DNA from: JBHGXV01 sp041920505
Lineage (GTDB): Bacteria > Bacillota > Bacilli > Brevibacillales > Brevibacillaceae
DNA length: 64,000 nt
Reading direction: 5' to 3'
Assembly: GCA_041920505.1 (NCBI GenBank)
Contig: JBHGXV010000063.1
Location: 1-64,000, forward strand
Of the stretch, positions 1 through 7,651 are shown one piece after another. The position numbers were made by a program, and so were the translations under genes. How positions within the stretch are numbered: the stretch's first letter is position 1; the number at the start of each line of letters is the position of its first letter. The notes beneath the pieces are model-generated. The model searched no databases and was not told where the DNA came from. It saw only the letters and a program-made list of their open reading frames with translations.

Positions 1-492
1 CAGCGCATGATCTTTATCTTTATTTACAAAATGGTCAATAATGTTAGCGATGCCGAAGACTTGACGCAGGAAGTGTTCGTCAAGGCGTACGAAAAGCTGG
101 CATCGTATCGCGGCGACAGCCAATTTTCCACCTGGCTGCACACCCTGGCTCGCAACCGAACCATTGATTTTTTGCGCAGGAAAAAATATTACGATTCGGA
201 CGAGCAACTGGCCTATATCCCTTCGCAAGCACAAGACGAATCGCCGCAGGAATCGCTGTTGGGCAAAGAGCGACGCGAGGAAATCGCACGCGCGTTCGCA
301 CAACTGTCCGAGCCGTATCGGGAAGTAATCGTGCTGCGCTGCACGCACGAGTATCCGTTTGAGAAAATCGCTTCCCTGCTCGGCGTGGCTGAATCGACCG
401 CACGTGTCCGCTATTTGCGCGCTCGACAGGAATTTGCCAAGATTTTGACCCGGATGGAAGGAGGGCTCGTTCATGAACTGCCAGGAGTTTAG
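1..492 (+). CDS. ECF-type RNA polymerase sigma factor (5' end outside window)
   Basis: Sigma-70 family factor of the extracytoplasmic-function class. The reading frame is open to base 1, so the N-terminus lies outside the window and the first in-frame ATG at position 7 is not the true start. Visible are the region 2 signature DAEDLTQEVFVKAYEKL, a WLHTLARNRTIDFLRR segment for -10 recognition, and region 4 with a helix-turn-helix (EKIASLLGVAESTARVR) for -35 recognition. Its last 20 bases overlap the next gene, whose product is a membrane anti-sigma factor, which is the normal sigma/anti-sigma operon arrangement. Which envelope stress it answers to cannot be read from the sequence. Confidence 0.93.
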   Translation, partial: QRMIFIFIYKMVNNVSDAEDLTQEVFVKAYEKLASYRGDSQFSTWLHTLARNRTIDFLRRKKYYDSDEQLAYIPSQAQDESPQESLLGKERREEIARAFAQLSEPYREVIVLRCTHEYPFEKIASLLGVAESTARVRYLRARQEFAKILTRMEGGLVHELPGV

Positions 493-1918
493 ATCAAGAT
501 GGATGGACGAAACGGATGAGGCTGCTCTTTCCCACGTTGAGACCTGCGACGACTGCTTGCAGTGGGTGGAAACGTCCCTCACAGGCGACGAGGAGGTCAG
601 ATTATTCATGAAAGAGTACCCGCAACCTTCGCCCCACCTGGAAGAGCGCATCATGGAAGAGATTTACTCTTCATCCTCCCATCCGTCGGCGATGCCGCCG
701 CTGACGGCGACGATTCACCCAGAGCCCGCACAGGGAGCGGCAATCCCGAAAATGAAACGCCGGTTCTCCCCCTTCGTCTGGACCGGCGCGGCCGGATTGT
801 TTGTGGCCTTGGGCCTTCTCGGTCTTCAGGCGCTCCAGGTCGGAAGTCACCAGGCGACGTCCGGCACCGCCACGAAAACGGGCAGCGAGTATACGGCCAA
901 CAGCCAGACGCCTGATGCGCAGCCCCATTCCGCAAATAAGACCGTCCCGCCGACAAACGAAAGGGCCACTTACCCGTCCAGTCAGGCGATCGCCAAGGCG
1001 ACACCGCCCGCGAATGTGGAAGACAACAAATCGCAGCCGGCCACTCTCCCCGCGCAAGTGCCGTCCGCTGCCGACAAGACGATAACGGCATTCGCGTCAC
1101 CAGTACCCGGCCTGCACGAACCCGAATCCCGCTCGGCGCAGACACGGCACGTCAACAGCAAGCAACCGAAGGCCAAGGAGGGGGCGCTGGCCGCTTCGCC
1201 CACTGACGGCGGCGCTCGTCCGGGCAGCGCGGACACCGACACGCCCGTAGCCAAACAGCCGCAGCCGACGGAAACGACGATTTCCTCGCTGGCGCTGGCA
1301 GACGAAGAGCCCCAAGCCGATACAGGAGCCACCGGCGAAGCGGCACCGCCTGCGGCGCAGCCCGAGGCACCCGGGATCTTGGGGGCCGCCGGGGTATCCA
1401 GATCGCCTGCGGCCAGTCTCGCGGCCAACGATCCCGCTGCCAAAGCGGCTCCGTTTGCCAAGGCCAAGCAATCGGTGACAATGGCCAATTTTACGGATGT
1501 GGAAACCGCCGCGAACGCCTCCGACCTGCCGATTCCGGTACCGGGCCTGCTGCCTGCGGGGTTTGCGCTCGACTCCCTCTCGCTCACATACGAGTCACAG
1601 ACGAGCAAGCACGTCACGCAAAGCACGTCGGTCTATCGCCACGGGGAGGCGCAGATCACCATCCAGGTGACGCGCAACGACAAAGACAAGCGTCCCCTGT
1701 CCGTACCGGGCACGTTTAGCGACCGGCGCCTGTTTGTGGTGGAAGGCAATCAGGCGATCGGCGTGACCTACGACACGCAGTCATCGGACAAACCGGCTCA
1801 GCACGCGGTCCACTTCCTCATCACCAAAAACGACACGCCGCTGTACGTGATCATTAACGGAAACGGGATCAGCCTGGATGCGCTGATCGACCTTGCGAAA
1901 AGCATCGCGTGGAAATAA
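473..1918 (+). CDS. Membrane-anchored anti-sigma factor with zinc-finger-like N-terminus
   Basis: A 481-residue protein translationally coupled to the sigma gene (20-bp overlap). Residues 1-40 carry an anti-sigma zinc-binding pattern, with C3, H21, C25 and C28 (HVETCDDC). One membrane segment follows at about residues 101-121, then a very long Ala/Pro/Thr/Ser-rich extracellular stretch to about residue 345, then a folded C-terminal domain of roughly 130 residues that begins at VPGLLPAGF and resembles DUF4367-like sensor domains. It should hold the sigma factor at the membrane until regulated proteolysis. The linker of more than 200 low-complexity residues is much longer than in typical anti-sigma factors. 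Confidence 0.85.
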   Translation: MNCQEFRSRWMDETDEAALSHVETCDDCLQWVETSLTGDEEVRLFMKEYPQPSPHLEERIMEEIYSSSSHPSAMPPLTATIHPEPAQGAAIPKMKRRFSPFVWTGAAGLFVALGLLGLQALQVGSHQATSGTATKTGSEYTANSQTPDAQPHSANKTVPPTNERATYPSSQAIAKATPPANVEDNKSQPATLPAQVPSAADKTITAFASPVPGLHEPESRSAQTRHVNSKQPKAKEGALAASPTDGGARPGSADTDTPVAKQPQPTETTISSLALADEEPQADTGATGEAAPPAAQPEAPGILGAAGVSRSPAASLAANDPAAKAAPFAKAKQSVTMANFTDVETAANASDLPIPVPGLLPAGFALDSLSLTYESQTSKHVTQSTSVYRHGEAQITIQVTRNDKDKRPLSVPGTFSDRRLFVVEGNQAIGVTYDTQSSDKPAQHAVHFLITKNDTPLYVIINGNGISLDALIDLAKSIAWK

Positions 1919-1959
1919 AAAACAGCCAGGGGCACGCAGTAATTGCCCCTGGCTGTTTT
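1919..1959. terminator. Bidirectional intrinsic terminator
   Basis: A perfect 16-bp stem (1919-1934 with 1944-1959) with A-run and T-run flanks lies between the convergent anti-sigma and ABC permease genes and should terminate both. Confidence 0.9.
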
Positions 1960-1963
1960 GCTT

Positions 1964-2959
1964 TCACGCTGTCACGTCCCGCCGGACAAACACGACAAAC
2001 GCCACGATCAAAGCTAGCGCCGCCCAAACCGTCAGCACAGTGAGCGAAAACGGCAAGGTCATCCCCTTGATCGGCGGAAGCGTCCCGGCGAGGTAGTTGG
2101 TCAGCTCCAGATTGACGACGAACAAATACTTGGCCGATTCCCATGAGGAAGCCATCTGGGTCAGGATCGAGCCGCTGATCAGCGCGGCCATCATGATGCC
2201 CATCCCGGCCGCGGCGGAACGCACCAGCACCGACACCATGAACGAGATCGTGCCTACCACCAGACAGACGTACCATCCCAGTCCGTACTGCATCAGCAAA
2301 TACTGCCACTGCGGCAACATGAAGACCCCGGAGGTGTCCAGTTCTCCGCCGACAAATGCGAATCCGGTCAAGACCGGCATGTCCCAGCCGGCGTAGCCGA
2401 ACACGACGCCGGAAATCGCCCACGCCATCACGAACGAGAGCAGCACCGCAAGCGAAACGAACAGCACCAACGTGAGGTACTTGCCAAGCAAGACCTTCCA
2501 CCTGGGCACCGGCCGGGTCAAGAGCAGCTTGATCGTCCCTTCGCTGAATTCCGCCGAGACCAGATCGACGGCCAGCACGACGATGATCATCGGCAAAAAC
2601 AGCGACACCGCCTGATCCATAAAGCCTCGGGCAAACGTCGGCGCCCCCGGCGCGTTGGGATCGATGTCGTGATCCAGATAGTATTGTTGCTGTTGGATTC
2701 TCACTTTCAGCCAGTCCCGCCACTCGTCGGGCAGTCGGCTGGACGAGAGCCTGTTTTGCATGTCGACAATCTGCTGCTGCAACAAGGCCCGCCAGTCGGT
2801 GGTGCCCAGCCGCTCCTGGGCGGTCTGCACATTTTTGTACTGCGCATAGGTAAAGATCGGAATCAGAACCGCCAGGATCAGCACGACGACGAGAAACCGG
2901 CGGCGGCGCAATAGTTTCAGCGTTTCATTGTGAATCAGCCCGAGCAGGCTTCCGCCCAT
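1964..2959 (-). CDS. ABC-2 type transporter permease
   Basis: Integral membrane subunit of an ABC-2 exporter. An N-terminal helix follows a basic stretch (LLRRRRFLVVVLILAVLIP). A long extracytoplasmic loop comes next, then at least five more hydrophobic segments in the C-terminal two thirds, including the conserved motif SAEFSEGTIKLLLTRPV. The second ATG was chosen because it lies 8 nt from a GGGAGGGGG ribosome site; an ATG two codons upstream is almost on top of that site. The gene overlaps the end of the ATPase gene upstream on the same strand, so the two form one transporter. Substrate unknown; relatives act in Na+ or antibiotic/peptide export. Confidence 0.88.
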   Translation of the reverse strand: MGGSLLGLIHNETLKLLRRRRFLVVVLILAVLIPIFTYAQYKNVQTAQERLGTTDWRALLQQQIVDMQNRLSSSRLPDEWRDWLKVRIQQQQYYLDHDIDPNAPGAPTFARGFMDQAVSLFLPMIIVVLAVDLVSAEFSEGTIKLLLTRPVPRWKVLLGKYLTLVLFVSLAVLLSFVMAWAISGVVFGYAGWDMPVLTGFAFVGGELDTSGVFMLPQWQYLLMQYGLGWYVCLVVGTISFMVSVLVRSAAAGMGIMMAALISGSILTQMASSWESAKYLFVVNLELTNYLAGTLPPIKGMTLPFSLTVLTVWAALALIVAFVVFVRRDVTA

Positions 2960-3884
2960 CGCCATCTCCCCCTCCCGTCAGCATCAGGAACAGGTCTTCC
3001 AGCGTCACCGTCCGCGCGGCGATCCCTTCGACGCTCACCCCGGCGGCGACCAGCGCCTGATTAGCCGCCCCGGTTTGCTGCACATCCATCCGGCACTTCA
3101 CCCGCCCGTCCGGCGTGACCCACACCTCGGTGACGTACGGCAAGCGCTTCAGCACCGCCACCGCCGCCTCCAGCGACGTGTCGGGGAACCGCCACTCCAC
3201 CTGATCGGCGTATTGCTGCATCAGTTCTTTCACCGAGCCGACGGAGATCACCCGGCCTTCAGCGATAATCGCCACCCGGTCGCACATCATTTCGATCTCG
3301 CTTAAGAGGTGGCTGGAAATAAACACCGCCAGTCCCTCTTCCTCTGCCAGCCGCCGGATAAACCGGCGCAGCTCGCGAATCCCGGCAGGGTCCAACCCGT
3401 TGGTCGGTTCGTCGAGGATGAGCAGACGCGGCCGGTGCAAAAGCGCCTGCGCAATCCCCAGCCGTTGGCGCATCCCGAGCGAGTAGGTTTTCACCTTGTC
3501 GTCGATGGCGTGTTCCAGCTCGACGAACGCCACCACCTCGTCGATCCGCTCGGGCGACACGTCCCCGCTCATGCGCGCGAACACCTCCAGGTTCTCCCGG
3601 CCGGTCATGAACTTGTACAGCTCCGGGTTTTCGACGATGCACCCCACCTGCCGGATCGCCTGGGGAAACTGGCTTTTGAGCGAATAGCCGCCGATGCGGA
3701 TCTCGCCGCCGTCCGACGCGATCAGCCCCACCAACATGCGGATGGTGGTCGTTTTGCCCGCGCCGTTGGGGCCGAGGAACCCGAACACTTCCCCCGCGTA
3801 CACGTCAAACGTGATATCGTGAATGATTCTGCGTCTCCCGATCGATTTCTGCAGGCGGGAGACGGATAGTACGGCCTCTGCCAC
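2925..3884 (-). CDS. ABC transporter ATP-binding protein
   Basis: 319-residue ATPase with Walker A GPNGAGKTT, the ABC signature YSLGMRQRLG and Walker B LLILDEPTNGLDP, of the class that pairs with ABC-2 permeases. The start is taken as GTG at 3884, because GGGAGGAG sits 5 nt upstream; the frame can be extended to an ATG at 3962, but those 26 residues look unlike the family. The C-terminal ~100 residues form the extension usual in drug/lantibiotic-resistance ATPases. Its 3' end overlaps the permease start, indicating coupled translation. Confidence 0.92.
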   Translation of the reverse strand: MAEAVLSVSRLQKSIGRRRIIHDITFDVYAGEVFGFLGPNGAGKTTTIRMLVGLIASDGGEIRIGGYSLKSQFPQAIRQVGCIVENPELYKFMTGRENLEVFARMSGDVSPERIDEVVAFVELEHAIDDKVKTYSLGMRQRLGIAQALLHRPRLLILDEPTNGLDPAGIRELRRFIRRLAEEEGLAVFISSHLLSEIEMMCDRVAIIAEGRVISVGSVKELMQQYADQVEWRFPDTSLEAAVAVLKRLPYVTEVWVTPDGRVKCRMDVQQTGAANQALVAAGVSVEGIAARTVTLEDLFLMLTGGGDGDGRKPARADSQ

Positions 3885-4029
3885 CGTTTCTCCTCCCTTC
3901 GTTTGCAAGTAGCCGGCCCTGACGCAAAGACGCGATTGTGGTACACTACCGTTGACACACACTCATAGCGAGTCGCTCTCCGTTAGTATATCACCATATC
4001 CCAACCAAGACGGAAGAGGAGGATGCCAA

Positions 4030-4839
4030 ATGCGCAGTACCAGCAGCGGACGAATCTTGTGGCGCGCTGTCGGTCTTACGTCCCTGTTTTCCTTTGTGTT
4101 GCTTGCGGTCGGATTCGCGCTCGCCCTCAATCCGGCGGTGCTTTCCCCGGACAAGCCGCCCGCCCCGGCGGCACCGGCTGCCGGAGGGCAACCCGTTTCC
4201 GCCCGCGCGGGGGTGAACGTGGTGACGCTGGGCGATTCGCTCACGCGCGGCACCGGCGACGCCAACGGCCAAGGGTATGTCGGACTGGTGCGGGAGGCCC
4301 TGGAGAAGCAAACCGGAAATCAGGTGGCCCTGACCAATCTGGCCGTCAACGGTCTGGAGTCGACGGGCCTGCTTGCGCAACTGCAACAGCCGCAAGTGAA
4401 GCGGCTGATTGCCCAAGCCGACCTGATCCTGTTTACGATCGGCGGCAACGATCTGTTTCACCAGACCGGCGCCGGTTACGACCTCGATCAGGACAAGCTG
4501 GACAAGCAGAAAATCGCCAGCGCCCTGCAAGCGCTAGCGACCCGTTTTGACCGCGTGCTCCACCAGATTCGCCAACTCAATCCCGACGCGACGATCGTCT
4601 ACACCAGCCTGTACAATCCCTTCGGCGACACCGCCGCCGCAGCCGACACGACAGCGCCGGTGCTCGCCTGGAACAGCCGGGCGGCGCAGATCGCCTCCCG
4701 CTACCCGCACGTGATCGTCGTGCCGACCTACGATCTGTTCCTGCAAAAAGAGAAGACCTACCTGTACACCGACCACTTTCACCCCAACAGCGCCGGGTAC
4801 GCCCGCATCGCCGCCCGGGTCATCCAGGCTGTACAGTAG
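4030..4839 (+). CDS. SGNH/GDSL-family acylhydrolase, membrane-anchored or secreted
   Basis: 269-residue protein with a signal anchor at about residues 10-33 and an SGNH hydrolase domain: block I GDSLTRG with nucleophile Ser70, block III GGND, and the C-terminal DHFHP block carrying the Asp-x-x-His pair. It resembles Bacillus YpmR-type lipase/acylhydrolases acting outside the membrane. The start at 4030 was chosen for the GGAAGAGGAGG ribosome site just upstream. It is transcribed divergently from the ABC ATPase gene. Substrate not predictable. Confidence 0.88.
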   Translation: MRSTSSGRILWRAVGLTSLFSFVLLAVGFALALNPAVLSPDKPPAPAAPAAGGQPVSARAGVNVVTLGDSLTRGTGDANGQGYVGLVREALEKQTGNQVALTNLAVNGLESTGLLAQLQQPQVKRLIAQADLILFTIGGNDLFHQTGAGYDLDQDKLDKQKIASALQALATRFDRVLHQIRQLNPDATIVYTSLYNPFGDTAAAADTTAPVLAWNSRAAQIASRYPHVIVVPTYDLFLQKEKTYLYTDHFHPNSAGYARIAARVIQAVQ

Positions 4840-4853
4840 AGGTGCCACAACGA

Positions 4854-4888
4854 GATGATGGCCAGGTTACTCCGCCCTGGCCATCATC
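4854..4888. terminator. Hairpin between convergent genes
   Basis: A 13-bp perfect stem (4854-4866 with 4876-4888). It overlaps the last codons of the convergent MFS gene, so part of the stem is coding on the minus strand. The T-tract is weak on both sides. Confidence 0.6.
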
Positions 4889-6096
4889 ATTTGTTTGCCG
4901 GTGTTGGCCTCGTACCGGCGCTGTCCCCCCCAGTAAAACAGCGTGCCGCTCAATGAAATCGCGGCCACGGTGACAAACATGGTGCTGCCGCCGTAATGGG
5001 CCAACAGGTAGCCGCCGAGCCACGGGCCGAGAAAATGCCCCAGGTTGCTGAAGCTTTGCGCCCCGAAATAGGCGCCGCGCAGCTCTTCCACGGCCAAGCG
5101 GTCGATGAAAACGTTGGAAGCGGGAAACACGAGAATCTCGCCGATCGTGAAGACGACCATCGAAAGGATGAACAGCGTCCAACTGTTCGCACAGGCGAAG
5201 CCGATGTCCCCCAGCGCGTACATCAGGTTGCCGGCCATGATGCTTTGCAGCGGGGTTCGCTTCTCGGCCCACTTGGCCAAAGGCATCTGCAAGGCGACGA
5301 CGACAATCGCGTTGACGCTCATCAGAATGGAGAAGAGTTGCACGCCGTCCGCGAATTTTTGTTCCACAAACTGGGATAAGGTGATCGTCATCTGCGAGTA
5401 GCCGATGGCGCCAAACACGCCCCCGATGACGAACAACCGCAGCGCCACGTCGCGGATCACCACGTTGCACGCGCTGGCGAACGTCACATGCTCTTTCTTC
5501 TGTCCTTCGATTTTTTTGATCCCGAAGCGGTGCAAGAGATACTGCAAGCTAAGGACATAGACCAGATATACCGCTGACGTGACCAAAAACGGCAACGCCC
5601 CGGCTACGAAACCCAGGTAGGCACCGATGATCGGCCCGATCGCCACGCCGATGTTAATCGCCGTGTAACGCAGCGAAAAGACGCGAAGCCGCTTCTCCGG
5701 CACCGTCAGGTCGGCCATCAGCGCCTGCGACACCGGTTCGTAAAACGAACGGCACAACCCGGACAAGAGGTTGAGCAAGAGAAAGAACCAGGCGCTCGAA
5801 CCGACGGCAAAACCGAAAAAGACGAACGTCCAGACGTACAAGGCTCCCAGCATCACCCGCCGTCGTCCCAACAGGTCGGACAACGTGCCGCCGACGAATC
5901 CGCCAACCGTACCGGCAAGCGATCCGGCCCCGATCGTAAACCCGATCATCATCGGGTCCATCGAAGTATGCTTGGACAAATAGATCGCCAAAAACGGCAT
6001 ACTCATCGAACTGGCGGCACGGGCAAACACCGTGCCGACCAACAGGGAGTGCACAATCGGATGAAACTCCTGCACAAACTCACGCATTCTGCCCAT
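4867..6096 (-). CDS. MFS transporter (drug-efflux type)
   Basis: 409-residue major facilitator with about 12 hydrophobic segments and the inter-helix 2-3 motif GGTLSDLLGRRRVM, typical of DHA1-type proton antiporters such as MdtG/YfmO-like exporters. The ATG at 6096 follows a GGGGAGAGG site closely; an ATG three codons downstream is equally possible. A strong promoter lies upstream. Substrate unknown; general multidrug efflux is the likeliest role. Confidence 0.85.
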   Translation of the reverse strand: MGRMREFVQEFHPIVHSLLVGTVFARAASSMSMPFLAIYLSKHTSMDPMMIGFTIGAGSLAGTVGGFVGGTLSDLLGRRRVMLGALYVWTFVFFGFAVGSSAWFFLLLNLLSGLCRSFYEPVSQALMADLTVPEKRLRVFSLRYTAINIGVAIGPIIGAYLGFVAGALPFLVTSAVYLVYVLSLQYLLHRFGIKKIEGQKKEHVTFASACNVVIRDVALRLFVIGGVFGAIGYSQMTITLSQFVEQKFADGVQLFSILMSVNAIVVVALQMPLAKWAEKRTPLQSIMAGNLMYALGDIGFACANSWTLFILSMVVFTIGEILVFPASNVFIDRLAVEELRGAYFGAQSFSNLGHFLGPWLGGYLLAHYGGSTMFVTVAAISLSGTLFYWGGQRRYEANTGKQMMMARAE

Positions 6097-6135
6097 GTCC
6101 TCTCCCCACCCCTAACAAATTCTGTAATGTTCCTT

Positions 6136-6165
6136 ATTGTAGGGAAAGGGGCAGAATGAAGTCAA
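6136..6165 (-). promoter_or_regulatory. Sigma-A-type promoter for the MFS gene
   Basis: On the minus strand TTGACT (6160-6165) and TACAAT (6136-6141) are separated by 18 nt, about 40 nt upstream of the MFS start. Confidence 0.7.
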
Positions 6166-6184
6166 TAAACATTAAAAAATTTTT

Positions 6185-7030
6185 TTATATATCACTTTTT
6201 TTGATTTCGGCGATCCTCTCGCCTTGCTCGTTCCACTTGACCGCACGGTAGACGGCGTCGTGATAAAACGTGAACCAGGCCCCCGCCTTTTCCCCTTCCG
6301 CGATCCACTTCTCCTTGGCGAAAATGGAGGTCATCGGGTAGTCGTCGTAAGCCATCACCCAGAGCGGATTCTGGTGGGCGTGGGTCGGCAACAGGTCCGC
6401 CAGGTGCAGCGCCGTCTCTCCTTCGCTCTCCAGTTTGACGATGGCGTGGCCGTTGCTGTGGCCGCCGGTGTGGATCAGCTCGATGCCCGGCAGCACCTCC
6501 CAGTTGTCGCCGTAGGTCTGCACTTGTGATGCGATCGGCCGCCAGTTGTCCTCCCAGTAGGTATTGCGGGAGCGGATATTGGGATGGCGCATCTCCTCCC
6601 ACTCCAGCGACTGGACGAAGATCACCGCATTGGGGAACGTCGAGACCAGCCCGTCGCCGGTGCGGGAAACCAGCCCGTTGGCATGGTCGTAGTGCATATG
6701 GGTCATCAGCACAATGTCAATGTCCTCTGCGGTCAGCCCAAGCGCCGCCAGCGACTCCTCAAGGCGGGATTCTTCGGCGAGCCCAAAGTTGCGCTTTTGC
6801 TTGTCGGTGAGACGGTCTTTGCCTACGCCCGAGTCGATCAGGATGTTCTTGCCGTGAGCCTCAAGCAGGATCGGGTCTGTACGCAGCGGGATCTGGTTTA
6901 ATTCGTTGTTGGGGTATCGTTTGCTCCACAGCGGTTTGGGAACGACGCCGAACATCGCTCCTCCGTCCAGTTGGGTCATGCCGCCGGACAGCCAGGTGAG
7001 TTGAAACGCGCCCAATTTCAGTTGGTCCAT
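6185..7030 (-). CDS. ytnP: YtnP-like metallo-beta-lactamase-fold quorum-quenching lactonase
   Basis: 281 residues, collinear with Bacillus YtnP over the full length (LDGGAMFGVVPKPLW, NPLWVMAYDDYPMTSIFAKE). The dinuclear metal site is seen as HMHYDH at residues 111-116, a later His in TGGHSNGH, and the Asp in LHLADLLPTHAH. The family hydrolyses acyl-homoserine or related lactones, and YtnP has been linked to interference with competitor signalling. AAGGAGG lies 9 nt upstream of the ATG. It follows the MFS gene's promoter region and is a separate unit. Confidence 0.92.
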   Translation of the reverse strand: MDQLKLGAFQLTWLSGGMTQLDGGAMFGVVPKPLWSKRYPNNELNQIPLRTDPILLEAHGKNILIDSGVGKDRLTDKQKRNFGLAEESRLEESLAALGLTAEDIDIVLMTHMHYDHANGLVSRTGDGLVSTFPNAVIFVQSLEWEEMRHPNIRSRNTYWEDNWRPIASQVQTYGDNWEVLPGIELIHTGGHSNGHAIVKLESEGETALHLADLLPTHAHQNPLWVMAYDDYPMTSIFAKEKWIAEGEKAGAWFTFYHDAVYRAVKWNEQGERIAEIKKSDI

Positions 7031-7114
7031 CTTGTTTATTTCCTCCTTGTCACAGGTAAAGAAAACCGGTCAGCGCCATGCCATGGGGGCCACGGCGAAG
7101 CTCGTGGATCGCGC

Positions 7115-7138
7115 AAAAAAGCACCCGCGGGGGTGCCT
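7115..7138 (-). terminator. Intrinsic terminator
   Basis: GCACCC/GGGTGC stem with a run of six T on the minus strand, immediately after the stop codon of the 98-residue gene at 7139. Confidence 0.8.
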
Positions 7139-7435
7139 TTACACTTTTTCCGCCAGCGTCACCGTTCGGGTAGGCGCCGATACCTCCAGGCTGACGTCAC
7201 TGGCGACTGCTTGAATCGTCAGGTCGGTATCCCAGCGCCTGTGTGTCAGGCAAAGCTGCGCCACCTTTTCCGTCGAGCGAAACAGGCTGATGATCGAGTG
7301 TACTGGGTTGGAACTGCCGCCCGCCACCAGCCGAAAGCCCGGCGACAACCGAAACGTCCATCCCTCCACGTGGATCGACTGTTCCTGACCGTACCAAAAG
7401 TGACGTTTGCCCAAAAGGATCTCGTTGTCGCCCAT
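7139..7435 (-). CDS. Hypothetical protein, 98 residues
   Basis: No family recognised. The product is soluble, with no signal peptide or membrane segment; it appears beta-rich with a C-terminal SLEVSAPTRTVTLAEKV. The ATG at 7435 was chosen because GGAAGGTGG lies 7 nt upstream; the frame extends nine codons further to an ATG at 7462. It has its own terminator, and the 216-bp AT-rich gap to the next gene contains no further clear gene. Confidence 0.6.
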   Translation of the reverse strand: MGDNEILLGKRHFWYGQEQSIHVEGWTFRLSPGFRLVAGGSSNPVHSIISLFRSTEKVAQLCLTHRRWDTDLTIQAVASDVSLEVSAPTRTVTLAEKV

Positions 7436-7651
7436 CGCGAAGCCACCTTCCCTGCTCGCCAAGATTCGTGATCATGCGTTTCGAATCTATTTTCCTATGA
7501 ACCCCCCGGAAAAGAAAAGAGGTTCGACAAAAGATCTGATATCCTGACACGATTCACTTTATCATACCAAAAAACCACTCTTTTCTGATAGATAAAAATA
7601 TATTAAAATTTGACTGCGTCTATTTTAATTTTCTGGAAACGGAGTGACGTC

